Below are positions 1 to 8,057 of a stretch of 13,551 nucleotides of DNA, one piece after another. Positions within the stretch are counted from its first letter, which is position 1, and the number at the start of each line of letters is the position of its first letter. Under the pieces are notes generated by a model. It was given only the letters and a program-made list of their open reading frames with translations. It ran no database searches and was not told the DNA's origin. The translations under genes and the position numbers were made by a program. The stretch is taken from assembly GCA_030747575.1 (NCBI GenBank), contig JASLKI010000355.1, positions 1 through 13,551 of the forward strand. Reading direction: 5' to 3'. Origin of the DNA: Verrucomicrobiota bacterium (GTDB lineage Bacteria > Verrucomicrobiota > Verrucomicrobiia > Limisphaerales > UBA1096).

Positions 1-2985
1 GACGCCCAACCCAAGACTGCCGAGCAACAGGCCCAAACCGCCGAGAACTTGAAACGTGTTGAGGTAAGTGTTCTGCACGGCGTTCAGTTCGCCGAGCCGC
101 TGCGTGGCGCTGACCCACTCAAATCCGTGATTCTCGAGAGCGGTATTTAACTCCACTCCGACGGCTTCCCTGTTTTCCGCTGGGGCATCGACAAGAAATA
201 CACGGTAGCCACTTTCGCCGGGGTATCGTTTAATAAAGTCCGACTCGGAGATGAGTAGGTTGCCCTGCAAAATGCTGTCAGCCATTTGAGCGACGAACAT
301 CACCTTGAATGTGATGCCGTGTTCGTCGGTGTAGTCGATTGTGTCGCCAATCTTCATCCCGAGTGCATACTTCATGGCGCTTTGATCGGCGATGGCCGGG
401 ACGACGTCATCGCCGAGTTTGAGAGTCGCTCGTGCGGTCTCAAGGAGTGCCCACGGGTTGTCGCCCGGTTCAAGGCCGTCGAGTATCGCGGCGAACGTGA
501 ACCGGCCGTTGAGCTGTTCCGGCTTGCCGCCGAGCAGGCGCGGCTGCTGGGCGCGGTTGAGGTTGAGGCAGTTGGCGTGGTCGCCGTCGCGCAGTCGGAA
601 CGGTACAAAGGTGACACCCTTCACGAGTTCCTCGTCGAGGCTGTAATGATCGGCGCGTTGCCCGGCGTCATTCATGTCATGCACGACGGCGATGGCGGCT
701 TCGCCTATCAACGCAAAGCCGCCGGTGCCGGATGTGCGCTCGTTGGCGTCGATCGTGGCGTCTTTTTGAAATACACCTATGGAGGCGATCATGAAACTGC
801 CACAGGCCAACATACCGACTGTGGCCATGCTGCGTCGTCGCCGACGAGCGGCGTTGCGTTGGCCAAGGCCGGCGAGGGAGAGTCTGTCCGCTTGGCCAAG
901 CGCGCCCGCCTTGGCCAAGCGCGTCAACCGCGCCGACGCAAACGCCAGCCCGGCCAGAAGCAGCATGGTACCTGCGGTGTAAAATGTGATGGGCGTTAGT
1001 TCGGCGATGGTCACAAGGGCAAACGCTCCAAACGCCAGCAAGCTGCCAATGACTGTAGCGCGCTTGGCTGACTTATGAGTCTGGGTATTTTCAGGTGACT
1101 CGCCGGCAAGGAGTTCGTGTGCAGTTTGTTTATTTAGTTTGCGAAGTGAATACCAAATCGTTCCAAACGCGATGACAAATGCACTTAGCAATCCGATGGA
1201 CCACGCTGTACTGGAGCTGTGATAGGTCAGCGTGGCGGAGGCGATGGCATCCCTCCAGTTTGTCGCCAAGCCGTCGAGTATCAACCTAGCGTATACCGTG
1301 CCAGCGGCTCCGCCGATAACACATCCGGTCAAGGCGATGAGACCGCCTTCAAGCAGTAGCATGCGACAGACGCGTTTGGCCGGGATGCCGACGGCCAACA
1401 AGATTCCGGTTTCGCGCGTTCGTTTTTCCATTGTGAACTGGAACAGCAACGAGATGAGCATTAATGCAGAAGCAATTAGGAAAAAGCTGAAGCCCATAAA
1501 CAAGAGGCCGAAGTCCATCGAGTTGCTGACCGAATCGTTGGCTTGGCCTCGAATGTCACGGAAAGTCAGCCCGGTGTCGATTGGGTTAAGCTTCGCGAGC
1601 AGCGCTTGGCCAAGCGCTGCCTTGTCATCGGTGGAGGCGAAGCGCACGGCGGTGAGGTTTCCGAAGCGGTTACTCCAGATTTCCTGTCCCGAGGCCAGGC
1701 TGATGAACGCCTTGGGCGTGCCTTTGTATTGGTCCCAGTAGTCTTCGTCCTTGTCGCGAATGGCGTCGAGATCCATCGGGAAGCCGGTGTCCCAGTCGGC
1801 GCAGTTTGCGGAGTCGGTCATTCCGGGGAATTCCGGCATCAACATCCGGTCGGCGCGCGGATCGTCCATTGCGATGATGCCGCCGACGGTGAACTTGGCC
1901 GTGCGCTCCTCGAGTTGGCGCATGGTGCCGACGGTGTAGTACGACAACTCGACCTCGTCGCCGACTTTTGCCTGGAGATCGTCTGCTGTCCATTGGTTCA
2001 GCCAAACTGAGCCCGGCTCGAAATCGGCCAGCGCGCTCGCCATGGAGTACGGCGTGGACTTGTCGCCGAGTTGGATTTTGTTCACAAAGTAAGTGAGAAC
2101 CTCGGTGGCTCCGGTGGAAACTTCCAGCGCGGCCTTGGCCAAGGGGAGATCAAGAAAGACGCGCGGGGAGCGGAGTTCGATGCCTTTGCCATCAGGGAGT
2201 TGAAGCAACTGCGCCTGGGCGTCGGCGAGTTGCCAATGTTTCGCGAGGGCCGCCTGCGCCTGATCTATCGTCGGGCTTTTGCCTGGGGACTGCGCCTGGC
2301 CAACGAGCATGAGGTTGGCCATGGCCGGTTTCTCGATGGCTTCCTGCAATTGCCCAAGCGAGACAAACGCGTTGTAGGGCGGCACTTGCGAGGCCTGCAG
2401 GCTGAATCGGCCGAACTCCGCGTCGCTGACGATCGCCAGCACTTCGAGTTGGGCAAGCGAGGCGGTGGAGTCTTCGATCGGCGCCATCGGTGCGTCGCGC
2501 GAAAGTTGCGATGGGTTGTGGACGCGCAGGTTGACCATGTTACCTTTCTTGACATCTAGTTGCTTGGCTAAGCGCTCGTTGAGGACGATCGAGTCTTCGG
2601 GGATTTCAGTAAACTCAGGCTGCTCCAGAGCCAGTTTCCAAAACGCCTCGTTGACACCCATGACGACGACGTTGTTGGCGCGGGTTTTACCGGAAGGGCG
2701 CTTGGCCGTGCCGGGAAGCTGGAGCAGGGCTGCCGTGTCGGTGCCGAGTTCGGCACGGAGTTGGTCGGCCAGATCGGTGCGGAAAAGGCGGTCGTTGGAG
2801 GGGAGGGCGAGTTCGACCCTGCCCAAGCGAGCTTTGGCCATGTCGCGCAAACTGCCGCGAACCGACTCGCCGACCAGCATCGCGCCGACCAACACCATCG
2901 CGCCGACCGCGACACCGAGCAGAGTGCCGACGTGGCTCCGTGCGTAAAACCGGAACGAGTTTAGGACAAGAGAGCAAGTCGTCAT
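1..2985 (-). CDS. FtsX-family ABC transporter permease, 3' end outside window
   Basis: I translated this minus-strand frame by hand from ATG at 2985. It stays open for 995 codons to the window edge, so the stop codon and C-terminus are missing. It begins MTTCSLVLNSFRFYARSH and has a first membrane helix at about residues 20-42, then a long extracytoplasmic MacB-like domain to about 485. Helices follow at about 488-515, 538-565, 593-615 and 643-690. The segment after the first of these, MEKRTRETGILLAVGIPAKRV, is the usual FtsX coupling region that contacts the ATPase. A further helix at about 713-738, after an RRRRR stretch, is followed by a second extracytoplasmic domain, and a last helix starts at about 973. 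This is the two-FtsX-domain layout of large LolC/E-like permeases. The gene starts 12 bases after the LolD-type ATPase, so the two form one transporter. The substrate is unknown; lipoprotein or lipid handling is inferred. No good Shine-Dalgarno sequence precedes the start. Confidence 0.88.
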   Translation of the reverse strand, partial: MTTCSLVLNSFRFYARSHVGTLLGVAVGAMVLVGAMLVGESVRGSLRDMAKARLGRVELALPSNDRLFRTDLADQLRAELGTDTAALLQLPGTAKRPSGKTRANNVVVMGVNEAFWKLALEQPEFTEIPEDSIVLNERLAKQLDVKKGNMVNLRVHNPSQLSRDAPMAPIEDSTASLAQLEVLAIVSDAEFGRFSLQASQVPPYNAFVSLGQLQEAIEKPAMANLMLVGQAQSPGKSPTIDQAQAALAKHWQLADAQAQLLQLPDGKGIELRSPRVFLDLPLAKAALEVSTGATEVLTYFVNKIQLGDKSTPYSMASALADFEPGSVWLNQWTADDLQAKVGDEVELSYYTVGTMRQLEERTAKFTVGGIIAMDDPRADRMLMPEFPGMTDSANCADWDTGFPMDLDAIRDKDEDYWDQYKGTPKAFISLASGQEIWSNRFGNLTAVRFASTDDKAALGQALLAKLNPIDTGLTFRDIRGQANDSVSNSMDFGLLFMGFSFFLIASALMLISLLFQFTMEKRTRETGILLAVGIPAKRVCRMLLLEGGLIALTGCVIGGAAGTVYARLILDGLATNWRDAIASATLTYHSSSTAWSIGLLSAFVIAFGTIWYSLRKLNKQTAHELLAGESPENTQTHKSAKRATVIGSLLAFGAFALVTIAELTPITFYTAGTMLLLAGLAFASARLTRLAKAGALGQADRLSLAGLGQRNAARRRRRSMATVGMLACGSFMIASIGVFQKDATIDANERTSGTGGFALIGEAAIAVVHDMNDAGQRADHYSLDEELVKGVTFVPFRLRDGDHANCLNLNRAQQPRLLGGKPEQLNGRFTFAAILDGLEPGDNPWALLETARATLKLGDDVVPAIADQSAMKYALGMKIGDTIDYTDEHGITFKVMFVAQMADSILQGNLLISESDFIKRYPGESGYRVFLVDAPAENREAVGVELNTALENHGFEWVSATQRLGELNAVQNTYLNTFQVLGGLGLLLGSLGLGV
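859..918. repeat. Cluster of three TTGGCCAA palindromes
   Basis: The octamer TTGGCCAA occurs at 859-866, 892-899 and 911-918 within 60 bases of the permease gene. On the coding strand the copies read LAK (911) and LGQ (892 and 859), so the same DNA word is used in two codon frames. Elsewhere in the window I find it starting at 1606, 2135, 4188, 4278, 5426, 8175, 8338, 9796, 10851, 11430, 11832 and 13493. The common extended form is GCTTGGCCAAGC. Confidence 0.9.
1599..1620. repeat. 22-base perfect palindrome built on TTGGCCAA
   Basis: The octamer at 1606-1613 is extended symmetrically to 22 bases, from GC at 1599 to GC at 1620, with the inner core AGCGCTTGGCCAAGCGCT. It lies inside the permease coding region and reads AALGQAL on the coding strand, in the extracytoplasmic domain before the first FtsX helix group. 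It is the longest perfect palindrome I noticed. Confidence 0.85.
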
Positions 2986-2997
2986 GCCGTAAGTGCG

Positions 2998-3699
2998 TCA
3001 GAGATTGTCGGCGACGAACCGGCCATCGAGCAGTTGGCGGATGGCGCCCATCTTGGCGGCGAGTTCGGCGGTGTGAGTGACGACGATCAGCGTCACTTGG
3101 TCGTCGCGATTCAATTCCATCAACAGGTTGCCCAGCGACTCGGCGGTGGAGTGGTCGAGCGCGCCGGTCGGCTCATCGGCGAGGATGAGGCTGGGCCGGT
3201 TGATCAGCGAACGTACTACGGCAACGCGCTGGCATTCCCCGCCGGAGAGCTGGGCCGGCCGATGGGTGAGACGGTGCCCAAGTCCGACCCGCTCAAGAAG
3301 TTGCTTGGCGCGTTCGGCGGCATCGGCGGAGGCGCGGCCGGTGGCGGCCAGCGTGGGAACGAGAACATTTTCCAAGACGGAACATTGTGGTAGCAGGTGG
3401 TGGGACTGAAAAATGAAGCCGATCTTTTGGTTGCGTATAGTGGCGAGCTCCGGCTCGGGGAGGTGCGCGAGTTCCTCTCCGTCCAACTGGATGCTGCCGC
3501 GAGTGGGGGAGTCGAGCGAGCCGAGGATGTTGAGCAGCGTGCTTTTGCCGGAGCCAGATGGACCTACAATCGCGAGGGAATCGCCGCGCTGGACACTGAG
3601 CGATATGCCGCGAAGCACCGGCACAGGATCGCGGTCCGCACTTTCGTACTGTTTATGAACGTCCTCAAGCTTGAGAACGATCGAGTCATCTGACGCCAT
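2998..3699 (-). CDS. LolD/MacB-type ABC transporter ATP-binding protein
   Basis: This 233-residue protein has the normal length of a LolD/MacB-type nucleotide-binding subunit. In order it shows Walker A GPSGSGKST at 46-54, the Q-loop in FIFQSHHLLP at about 95-104, the signature LSGGE at 151-155, Walker B LILADEPTGALD at 171-182 and the switch histidine in VVTHT (His209). FQSHHLLP and ADEPTGALD are typical of ATPases that drive FtsX-type permeases, and the following gene is such a permease. The complex would use cytoplasmic ATP hydrolysis to move a periplasmic domain. Its first ATG at 3699 lies 55 bases beyond the terminator of the preceding operon, so it probably has its own promoter, although I see no convincing -35/-10 pair. 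LolD, MacB and FtsE-like ATPases cannot be told apart from sequence alone, so I give no symbol. Confidence 0.93.
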   Translation of the reverse strand: MASDDSIVLKLEDVHKQYESADRDPVPVLRGISLSVQRGDSLAIVGPSGSGKSTLLNILGSLDSPTRGSIQLDGEELAHLPEPELATIRNQKIGFIFQSHHLLPQCSVLENVLVPTLAATGRASADAAERAKQLLERVGLGHRLTHRPAQLSGGECQRVAVVRSLINRPSLILADEPTGALDHSTAESLGNLLMELNRDDQVTLIVVTHTAELAAKMGAIRQLLDGRFVADNL

Positions 3700-3753
3700 G
3701 CCCCGAACGCTACGGCACCGGCTTGCAGCCGCAAATCAAAATTGTCGCAACAT

Positions 3754-3786
3754 AAAAAAACCACCCGAAATTTGCCCGGGTGGTTT
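3754..3786 (-). terminator. Intrinsic terminator of the Gld-like/DUF4340 operon
   Basis: On the minus strand the 10-base arm AAACCACCCG pairs perfectly with CGGGTGGTTT across a 9-base loop. The second arm runs into a tract of seven T in all (complement of the A-run at 3754-3760). It starts about 25 bases after the stop codon of the DUF4340 gene at 3812, which is the expected place for a rho-independent terminator. Read on the plus strand it is not followed by a T-run. The rest of the 112-base gap (3700-3811) holds no gene. The near-palindrome TTAGCCAA at 3800-3807 is a one-base variant of the repeated octamer described separately. Confidence 0.85.
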
Positions 3787-3811
3787 GGGAATTGTTCGCT
3801 TAGCCAAGCGG

Positions 3812-5341
3812 TTATTTTTTGTCGTCGGCCTTTTCTTCGGATTGCTCCTTGGCCTTCTCGATTTCGGCGGGGAGATCTTCCTTTTTGATGACCTCGATCT
3901 TGGCGCCCTTTTTCATTTCCTCGGCGGATGGCACCTTGATGATGTCGCTGGTGACGACCTTGTTCGGTTGGGCCGGCTTGTTCGGTTGAACGGTGATTGG
4001 TGCGGTGGCGGGCGCAGGAGTTGAAGGGATTGGGAGCGGCGGCAGGGCAGGGAGACTGGGCGGCGGGGTTGCTGCCCCCTCAGCTGCCTCTTCCTTTTCC
4101 TCCTCCATCATCTCGGCGCGGGTTTTGTAGATGGCGTCGAAGGTGTAGCTGGAGACCTTGAACGTCCAACCTTCGAGCTTGGCCAGCTTGGCCAAGTTAT
4201 CGGCGAATGTTGTGTCGCGCTCTTCGCGTAGCTTGGCTTGGCTTTCGGCATGGGCTTTTTCGCTTTCGGCGATGAGTTTGGCCAAGGCGGCATTGTGCTC
4301 CTTGTCGAGGCGTTCCGCGTCTTCCGGCTTTTCGTCCTTGGCCTTTTCGCGCGGGTTACTCTCGTCCGGTTGGGGTGTTCTCGCTGCGGTTTCGTCCGCT
4401 TGGGCAAGGCGCGTGCCGCTGGCGGTGAGGCTCATGTAGTGATCATCATCCTTCTTGGCCATCTTCACAACGTATTTGTAGCCCTCGAACGTGTCGATGG
4501 TCGCCGTGACGGCCTTGTCCATTCCGGTCTCCTCCGGCTTGGCTGACTTGCTGGCAATGTCGTCGAAACTTGGAGAACCAAGGACGCGGCCGGCGCTGTT
4601 GCCCTTTGAGGAATCGAGTTTTTCTTCCGGCTTGGCATCAGTCAACGACATGTCTTCGCCATCTTTGCCTCGGGTCAGTGTCCATGAATCCCGCTGATTT
4701 GGCTGTTCAACGGCAATCGACTTTATTTTTTCGACTTTGAGGAAGTCTTCCTTGTGAAGCCAATCTGCGGGGCCAGTCTTGAGATCACTACTTAATGTTT
4801 CGTTAATTTCGCCAACAGTATTCGGCCCAACAAGAACATACCTGCCAGTTCCGGATGGTCCGAAAGGGGAGCTTGGATCGGCTTGTCCTTGGGTTTCCTT
4901 TCCAAATAGAATGCTATGTAGTACATTACCATCGGCATCCTTTAATTCCAGTTTGGTTCCGGCGTCCTTTGCATCATCGGGAGCAGGATCATTCAGTTCG
5001 AAACGGCCAAGTTGAGACTTTCCGACTTTCTGCTTTGCCAGGATTTTCAACTCGGTGACGGTATCCACAAGGCTTTGAATATTACTGAAGTTGGCTGGAA
5101 ATCCATCACGATCGGTAACGGACCATTTCCCATCCACTTGATCGACAGTAACAGAGCCATCCGAATCGGTTAGCGTTATCGAAGCAAGTTTGGTCGCATC
5201 AAGAGTCTCGATCACCTGATTGGTTGGCTTGGTTGATTCTCCACTGGATGAAGATTCCCCTGAATCTTCCTTTGTAAAAATCACAGCCGCCCCAAGAACA
5301 ACAAGGACGACGATCGCTATTAAGAGTTGTTTGTTTTTCAT
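3812..5341 (-). CDS. DUF4340 domain-containing membrane-anchored protein
   Basis: This is a 509-residue protein with a single N-terminal membrane helix (about residues 5-22) preceded by Lys residues. A Ser-rich linker and an extracytoplasmic region follow. The segments VIETLDATKLASITLTDSDG, VDGKWSVTDRDGFPAN and LGRFELNDPAP fit the DUF4340 family, which is often found beside GldG-like genes. Residues about 325-390 are rich in Lys, Glu and Ala and probably form a coiled coil (LAKLIAESEKAHAESQAK). Residues about 425-460 are Pro-rich, and the acidic/basic tail ends in KADDKK. The function is not known; by context it is an extracytoplasmic accessory of the ABC-2 exporter encoded just upstream. The start lies 2 bases after the GldG-like stop, so translation is probably coupled. 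The first 40% of the gene is AT-rich like gldG, while the rest is GC-rich. Confidence 0.85.
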   Translation of the reverse strand: MKNKQLLIAIVVLVVLGAAVIFTKEDSGESSSSGESTKPTNQVIETLDATKLASITLTDSDGSVTVDQVDGKWSVTDRDGFPANFSNIQSLVDTVTELKILAKQKVGKSQLGRFELNDPAPDDAKDAGTKLELKDADGNVLHSILFGKETQGQADPSSPFGPSGTGRYVLVGPNTVGEINETLSSDLKTGPADWLHKEDFLKVEKIKSIAVEQPNQRDSWTLTRGKDGEDMSLTDAKPEEKLDSSKGNSAGRVLGSPSFDDIASKSAKPEETGMDKAVTATIDTFEGYKYVVKMAKKDDDHYMSLTASGTRLAQADETAARTPQPDESNPREKAKDEKPEDAERLDKEHNAALAKLIAESEKAHAESQAKLREERDTTFADNLAKLAKLEGWTFKVSSYTFDAIYKTRAEMMEEEKEEAAEGAATPPPSLPALPPLPIPSTPAPATAPITVQPNKPAQPNKVVTSDIIKVPSAEEMKKGAKIEVIKKEDLPAEIEKAKEQSEEKADDKK

Positions 5342-5343
5342 GC

Positions 5344-7290
5344 TTAAACTGCTGCAGTTTTACGTCTTTTTATGAAAAAGAATACTGTTCCTGAGATAAT
5401 GATCAGAAGCGGAATGACACCGACATTGGCCAACTGGAGTCTCAATTGAAGTCGATCGATATCTTTGCGCAGATCTTTCCGAACTTGTCGTATTTGACGT
5501 TGGGCATCCGCTTCCTGTTTGCGGATTTGTTTCAAGTCTTCCTGATTGATTTTAATCGTTAGTACTTGATTATCCCCTTGGTTATTATTTTGTTCCATCT
5601 TGGATTTTTCAGCTACGATGCTTTCAAGCTTTTCCTGAGCTCTCTTCAGTTCAGCATTAAATTTTTTCGTAGCCTCCTCCTGCATCTCGTTGATTTTTTC
5701 AAACGGACGGTTTTGATCCTCACGACTACGTACCGTAATCAAGTTCGAATCGCCTCCCATGTTTTCCACTGCATTTTGTACGAAAGCCAGGTTTCCGTTA
5801 ATCATCTGAACCTGATTGCCAAATATGGTTCGTTGAACACGCACAGAAATTTCATTAACCAGTAAGTCTGTGTCACCAATCAAGAGAACGGCGTTCTTCT
5901 CTGAAGACTCCGAGAGATGATCTTTCTTTGAATCATCATTTTCATTTACGACCTTGTCATCACCCTCTGCTGCTGCAGGCTTCCCGTCCGGAAAAGCCGT
6001 TTTAAATTTCCCATCGAGGCGCATGGCAATTATATGCTCGGTTCCAGCAGGAGTGCCAAATTTGTCAATGATATCTTGCCCGTTGAACTGTGAAGACATG
6101 CCGTCAACCAATTTGGATTGATTCGAACTCTTTAGGAGGGTTTCCGATTCCAAACCGTCGTTGACACCGCTGTTACGTTTAAAATGACCCACATAGGGCA
6201 GATGCAATGTGTTTATTTGGCTGGTGATCAGGTTTTCCTTTGAAACTGCACTTTTGTCCAAGAGAAGATAAGCAGGCATAACCATGGGCTGACCATCACG
6301 CCCTTGGGCATTTTTAGGTTGGTATTTCAAGTCAGCAATCACTTTGGAGTTGTCAAAAGTCAAATTCCAAGCCTTGAAGAGTCTCTCAAGGGTGGAGCCT
6401 CCCCCAAGGCCGGGGATGCGCATTTGCGGGTTTTGATTGCCGGAGTCGTCTCGAGTTGCAAGTGGATCGACAAAGGCGATCAATCGGCCGCCACGAAGGA
6501 CAAATTGGTCCAGCGCATATTCAGTTTGTTCTGAAAGGCTCTTTGGATGTATGACGAGCAAAACATCAACAGTTTTATCAATTTCAGTGGCTGCAGGCTG
6601 AATTTGTTGTACGTCATAATCTTGTCGCAATTGCTGAACGAAAACCCAGGCTGGTTGTTGCTGGCCTCGGTTCATCATGGCCATGGGGTTGCTCATGTCA
6701 GGGCCACCCCAAACATTGAGGCTGCTCATTACTCCGACGACCGTTTTTTTAGGTTTTAACACCTTGGTGATTCGACGGGAAATGTCGTATTCCAAGTTTC
6801 GTTCACGGCGAGGATCAAGGGATGGCAGAGTTTCCACGCTGTCAAGATAGCTGATCGACATGCCTAGATAAAAAATACCCTGAATTGAAGAGATGCCATC
6901 CTTTACCGCTAAATCTTCTTCGTCGGTATCTGGAGAGGGATTGATTTTTTCCAGCTCCAAATTGCTACCCGCAGATTCTTTGTATTGATCCAATAAATCC
7001 TCGACCCGTTGGGCGAAGCTGCTGAGCATTATCGGGACATCATTGTTGCCCTTGGTTCGGAAGAAACGAATCTTCAATTTAGCTGATTCCGAATCATCAC
7101 CGCGATCCTTGTCAAGGTCCTTGAGGATATTGCGAGTGCCTTCAGACAAAGTGAAAACTTTGCCTTCGGTAAAATCTGCACGGAATTTCACTTGTGCGGA
7201 CACAATGTTGAACAATACGACACAGGTAAATACTATGGCCACCCCACCGACTCCGTGTAGAAGTATGTCTAACTTATTTTCCTTTTTCAT
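5344..7290 (-). CDS. GldG-like ABC transporter auxiliary protein
   Basis: This 648-residue protein has one N-terminal helix (about 10-32) and one C-terminal helix (about 621-640, followed by KRRK). The large region between them is therefore probably outside the cytoplasmic membrane. The segment after the first helix, VKFRADFTEGKVFTLSEGTRNILKDL, is the characteristic start of GldG/ABC-type auxiliary proteins. The middle (about 180-345) resembles the family's IFT52-like fold, with VLLVIHPKSLSEQTEYALDQFVL, then GGRLIAFVDP. Residues about 530-615 are a charged, Gln-rich stretch likely to be a coiled coil. In gliding Bacteroidota GldG acts with GldA and GldF, but homologues occur in many non-gliding bacteria, so gliding should not be assumed. 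It lies between the permease (24-base gap) and the DUF4340 gene (2-base gap). It is AT-rich compared with the outer genes of the window. Confidence 0.9.
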   Translation of the reverse strand: MKKENKLDILLHGVGGVAIVFTCVVLFNIVSAQVKFRADFTEGKVFTLSEGTRNILKDLDKDRGDDSESAKLKIRFFRTKGNNDVPIMLSSFAQRVEDLLDQYKESAGSNLELEKINPSPDTDEEDLAVKDGISSIQGIFYLGMSISYLDSVETLPSLDPRRERNLEYDISRRITKVLKPKKTVVGVMSSLNVWGGPDMSNPMAMMNRGQQQPAWVFVQQLRQDYDVQQIQPAATEIDKTVDVLLVIHPKSLSEQTEYALDQFVLRGGRLIAFVDPLATRDDSGNQNPQMRIPGLGGGSTLERLFKAWNLTFDNSKVIADLKYQPKNAQGRDGQPMVMPAYLLLDKSAVSKENLITSQINTLHLPYVGHFKRNSGVNDGLESETLLKSSNQSKLVDGMSSQFNGQDIIDKFGTPAGTEHIIAMRLDGKFKTAFPDGKPAAAEGDDKVVNENDDSKKDHLSESSEKNAVLLIGDTDLLVNEISVRVQRTIFGNQVQMINGNLAFVQNAVENMGGDSNLITVRSREDQNRPFEKINEMQEEATKKFNAELKRAQEKLESIVAEKSKMEQNNNQGDNQVLTIKINQEDLKQIRKQEADAQRQIRQVRKDLRKDIDRLQLRLQLANVGVIPLLIIISGTVFFFIKRRKTAAV

Positions 7291-7314
7291 TGGTTGTTCT
7301 TTTAAATTATTAGT

Positions 7315-8046
7315 TTACGAACGAAGGCTTCGGATAATGACACTGGTGGCAAATAGCGGGAATCCGATGAGAGAAATAAAATAGATTAAATCCCGAGAAT
7401 CAATCACGCCTTGTTGGAGTCGATCGAAGTGGGGCATAACGCTGAAAGCTGCCACGCCTTCAACTATCCAGTTCGGAAAATAAGCGGCCAGTGGATCGGT
7501 TACCGGTGGCCAGCCGCAGAGCACTAGGGAGAGGCAAATAACCACCGACAAAATAAAACTAATCACTTGGTTGCGTGTGAGAGCCGATGTCATGCTTGTG
7601 ATAGCCAAGTAACCCCCCGCCATCAATGCGCTACCTATATACCCCGTGAAAATAGCTCCGTTATCCGGTGATCCAAGGTCGTTCACCGTCCACCAAATGG
7701 GGAATGTTAATGATAACGCCAAGATTAGAAATCCCCATGAGGCAATAAATTTGCCGGTGATAGACTGCCATGGGCTTATCGGCATAGTCAAAAGTAGTTC
7801 CAAGGTGCCCAAGCGGCGTTCTTCCGACCAAAGGCGCATGCCAACAGCCGGCACCAAAAACAGGTATAACCATGGATGCCACATGAAAAATGGCTGCAAG
7901 TTTGCCTGAGCTCGATCGAAGAACTGGCCAATGAAGAAGGTGAAAGCTCCAGTCATTAAAAGGAAGATCACCAAAAACACATAGGCAACTGGAGAATTGA
8001 AAAACCCCCCTAATTCGCGTTTTGTGATAGTCAGAATAGGATTCAT
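7315..8046 (-). CDS. ABC-2 type transporter permease, GldF-like
   Basis: This 243-residue integral membrane protein has about six predicted helices, the normal size and topology for the GldF/ABC-2 family. The N-terminus MNPILTITKRELGGFFNSPVAYVFL is typical: a short amphipathic helix with KRE, then the first membrane span. The conserved segment WSEERRLGTLELLLTMPIS, after the second span, is the ABC-2 coupling region that docks on the ATPase. A run of spans follows (GFLILALSLTFPIWW, GYIGSALMAGGYLAITSM, VISFILSVVICLSLVLCGW, and a last one near the C-terminus). It begins 11 bases after the ATPase stop and would form the membrane channel of that exporter. The substrate is unknown. No Shine-Dalgarno sequence is visible before the ATG. 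Confidence 0.93.
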   Translation of the reverse strand: MNPILTITKRELGGFFNSPVAYVFLVIFLLMTGAFTFFIGQFFDRAQANLQPFFMWHPWLYLFLVPAVGMRLWSEERRLGTLELLLTMPISPWQSITGKFIASWGFLILALSLTFPIWWTVNDLGSPDNGAIFTGYIGSALMAGGYLAITSMTSALTRNQVISFILSVVICLSLVLCGWPPVTDPLAAYFPNWIVEGVAAFSVMPHFDRLQQGVIDSRDLIYFISLIGFPLFATSVIIRSLRS

Positions 8047-8057
8047 AGGTCTTTGAA

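Noticed and set aside
286..999. Plus-strand open frame of 237 codons
   Set aside because: It is antisense to the permease frame, which is continuous and shows FtsX features. The translation has no recognisable domain.
1..2985. Permease region as a broken gene, because only short open frames are obvious there
   Set aside because: Hand translation from 2985 to position 1 gives 995 codons without a stop and correct domain order. It only seems absent because the stop lies outside the window.
3700..3753. Promoter for the LolD-type gene
   Set aside because: A promoter is expected here after the terminator, but no -35/-10 pair is convincing.
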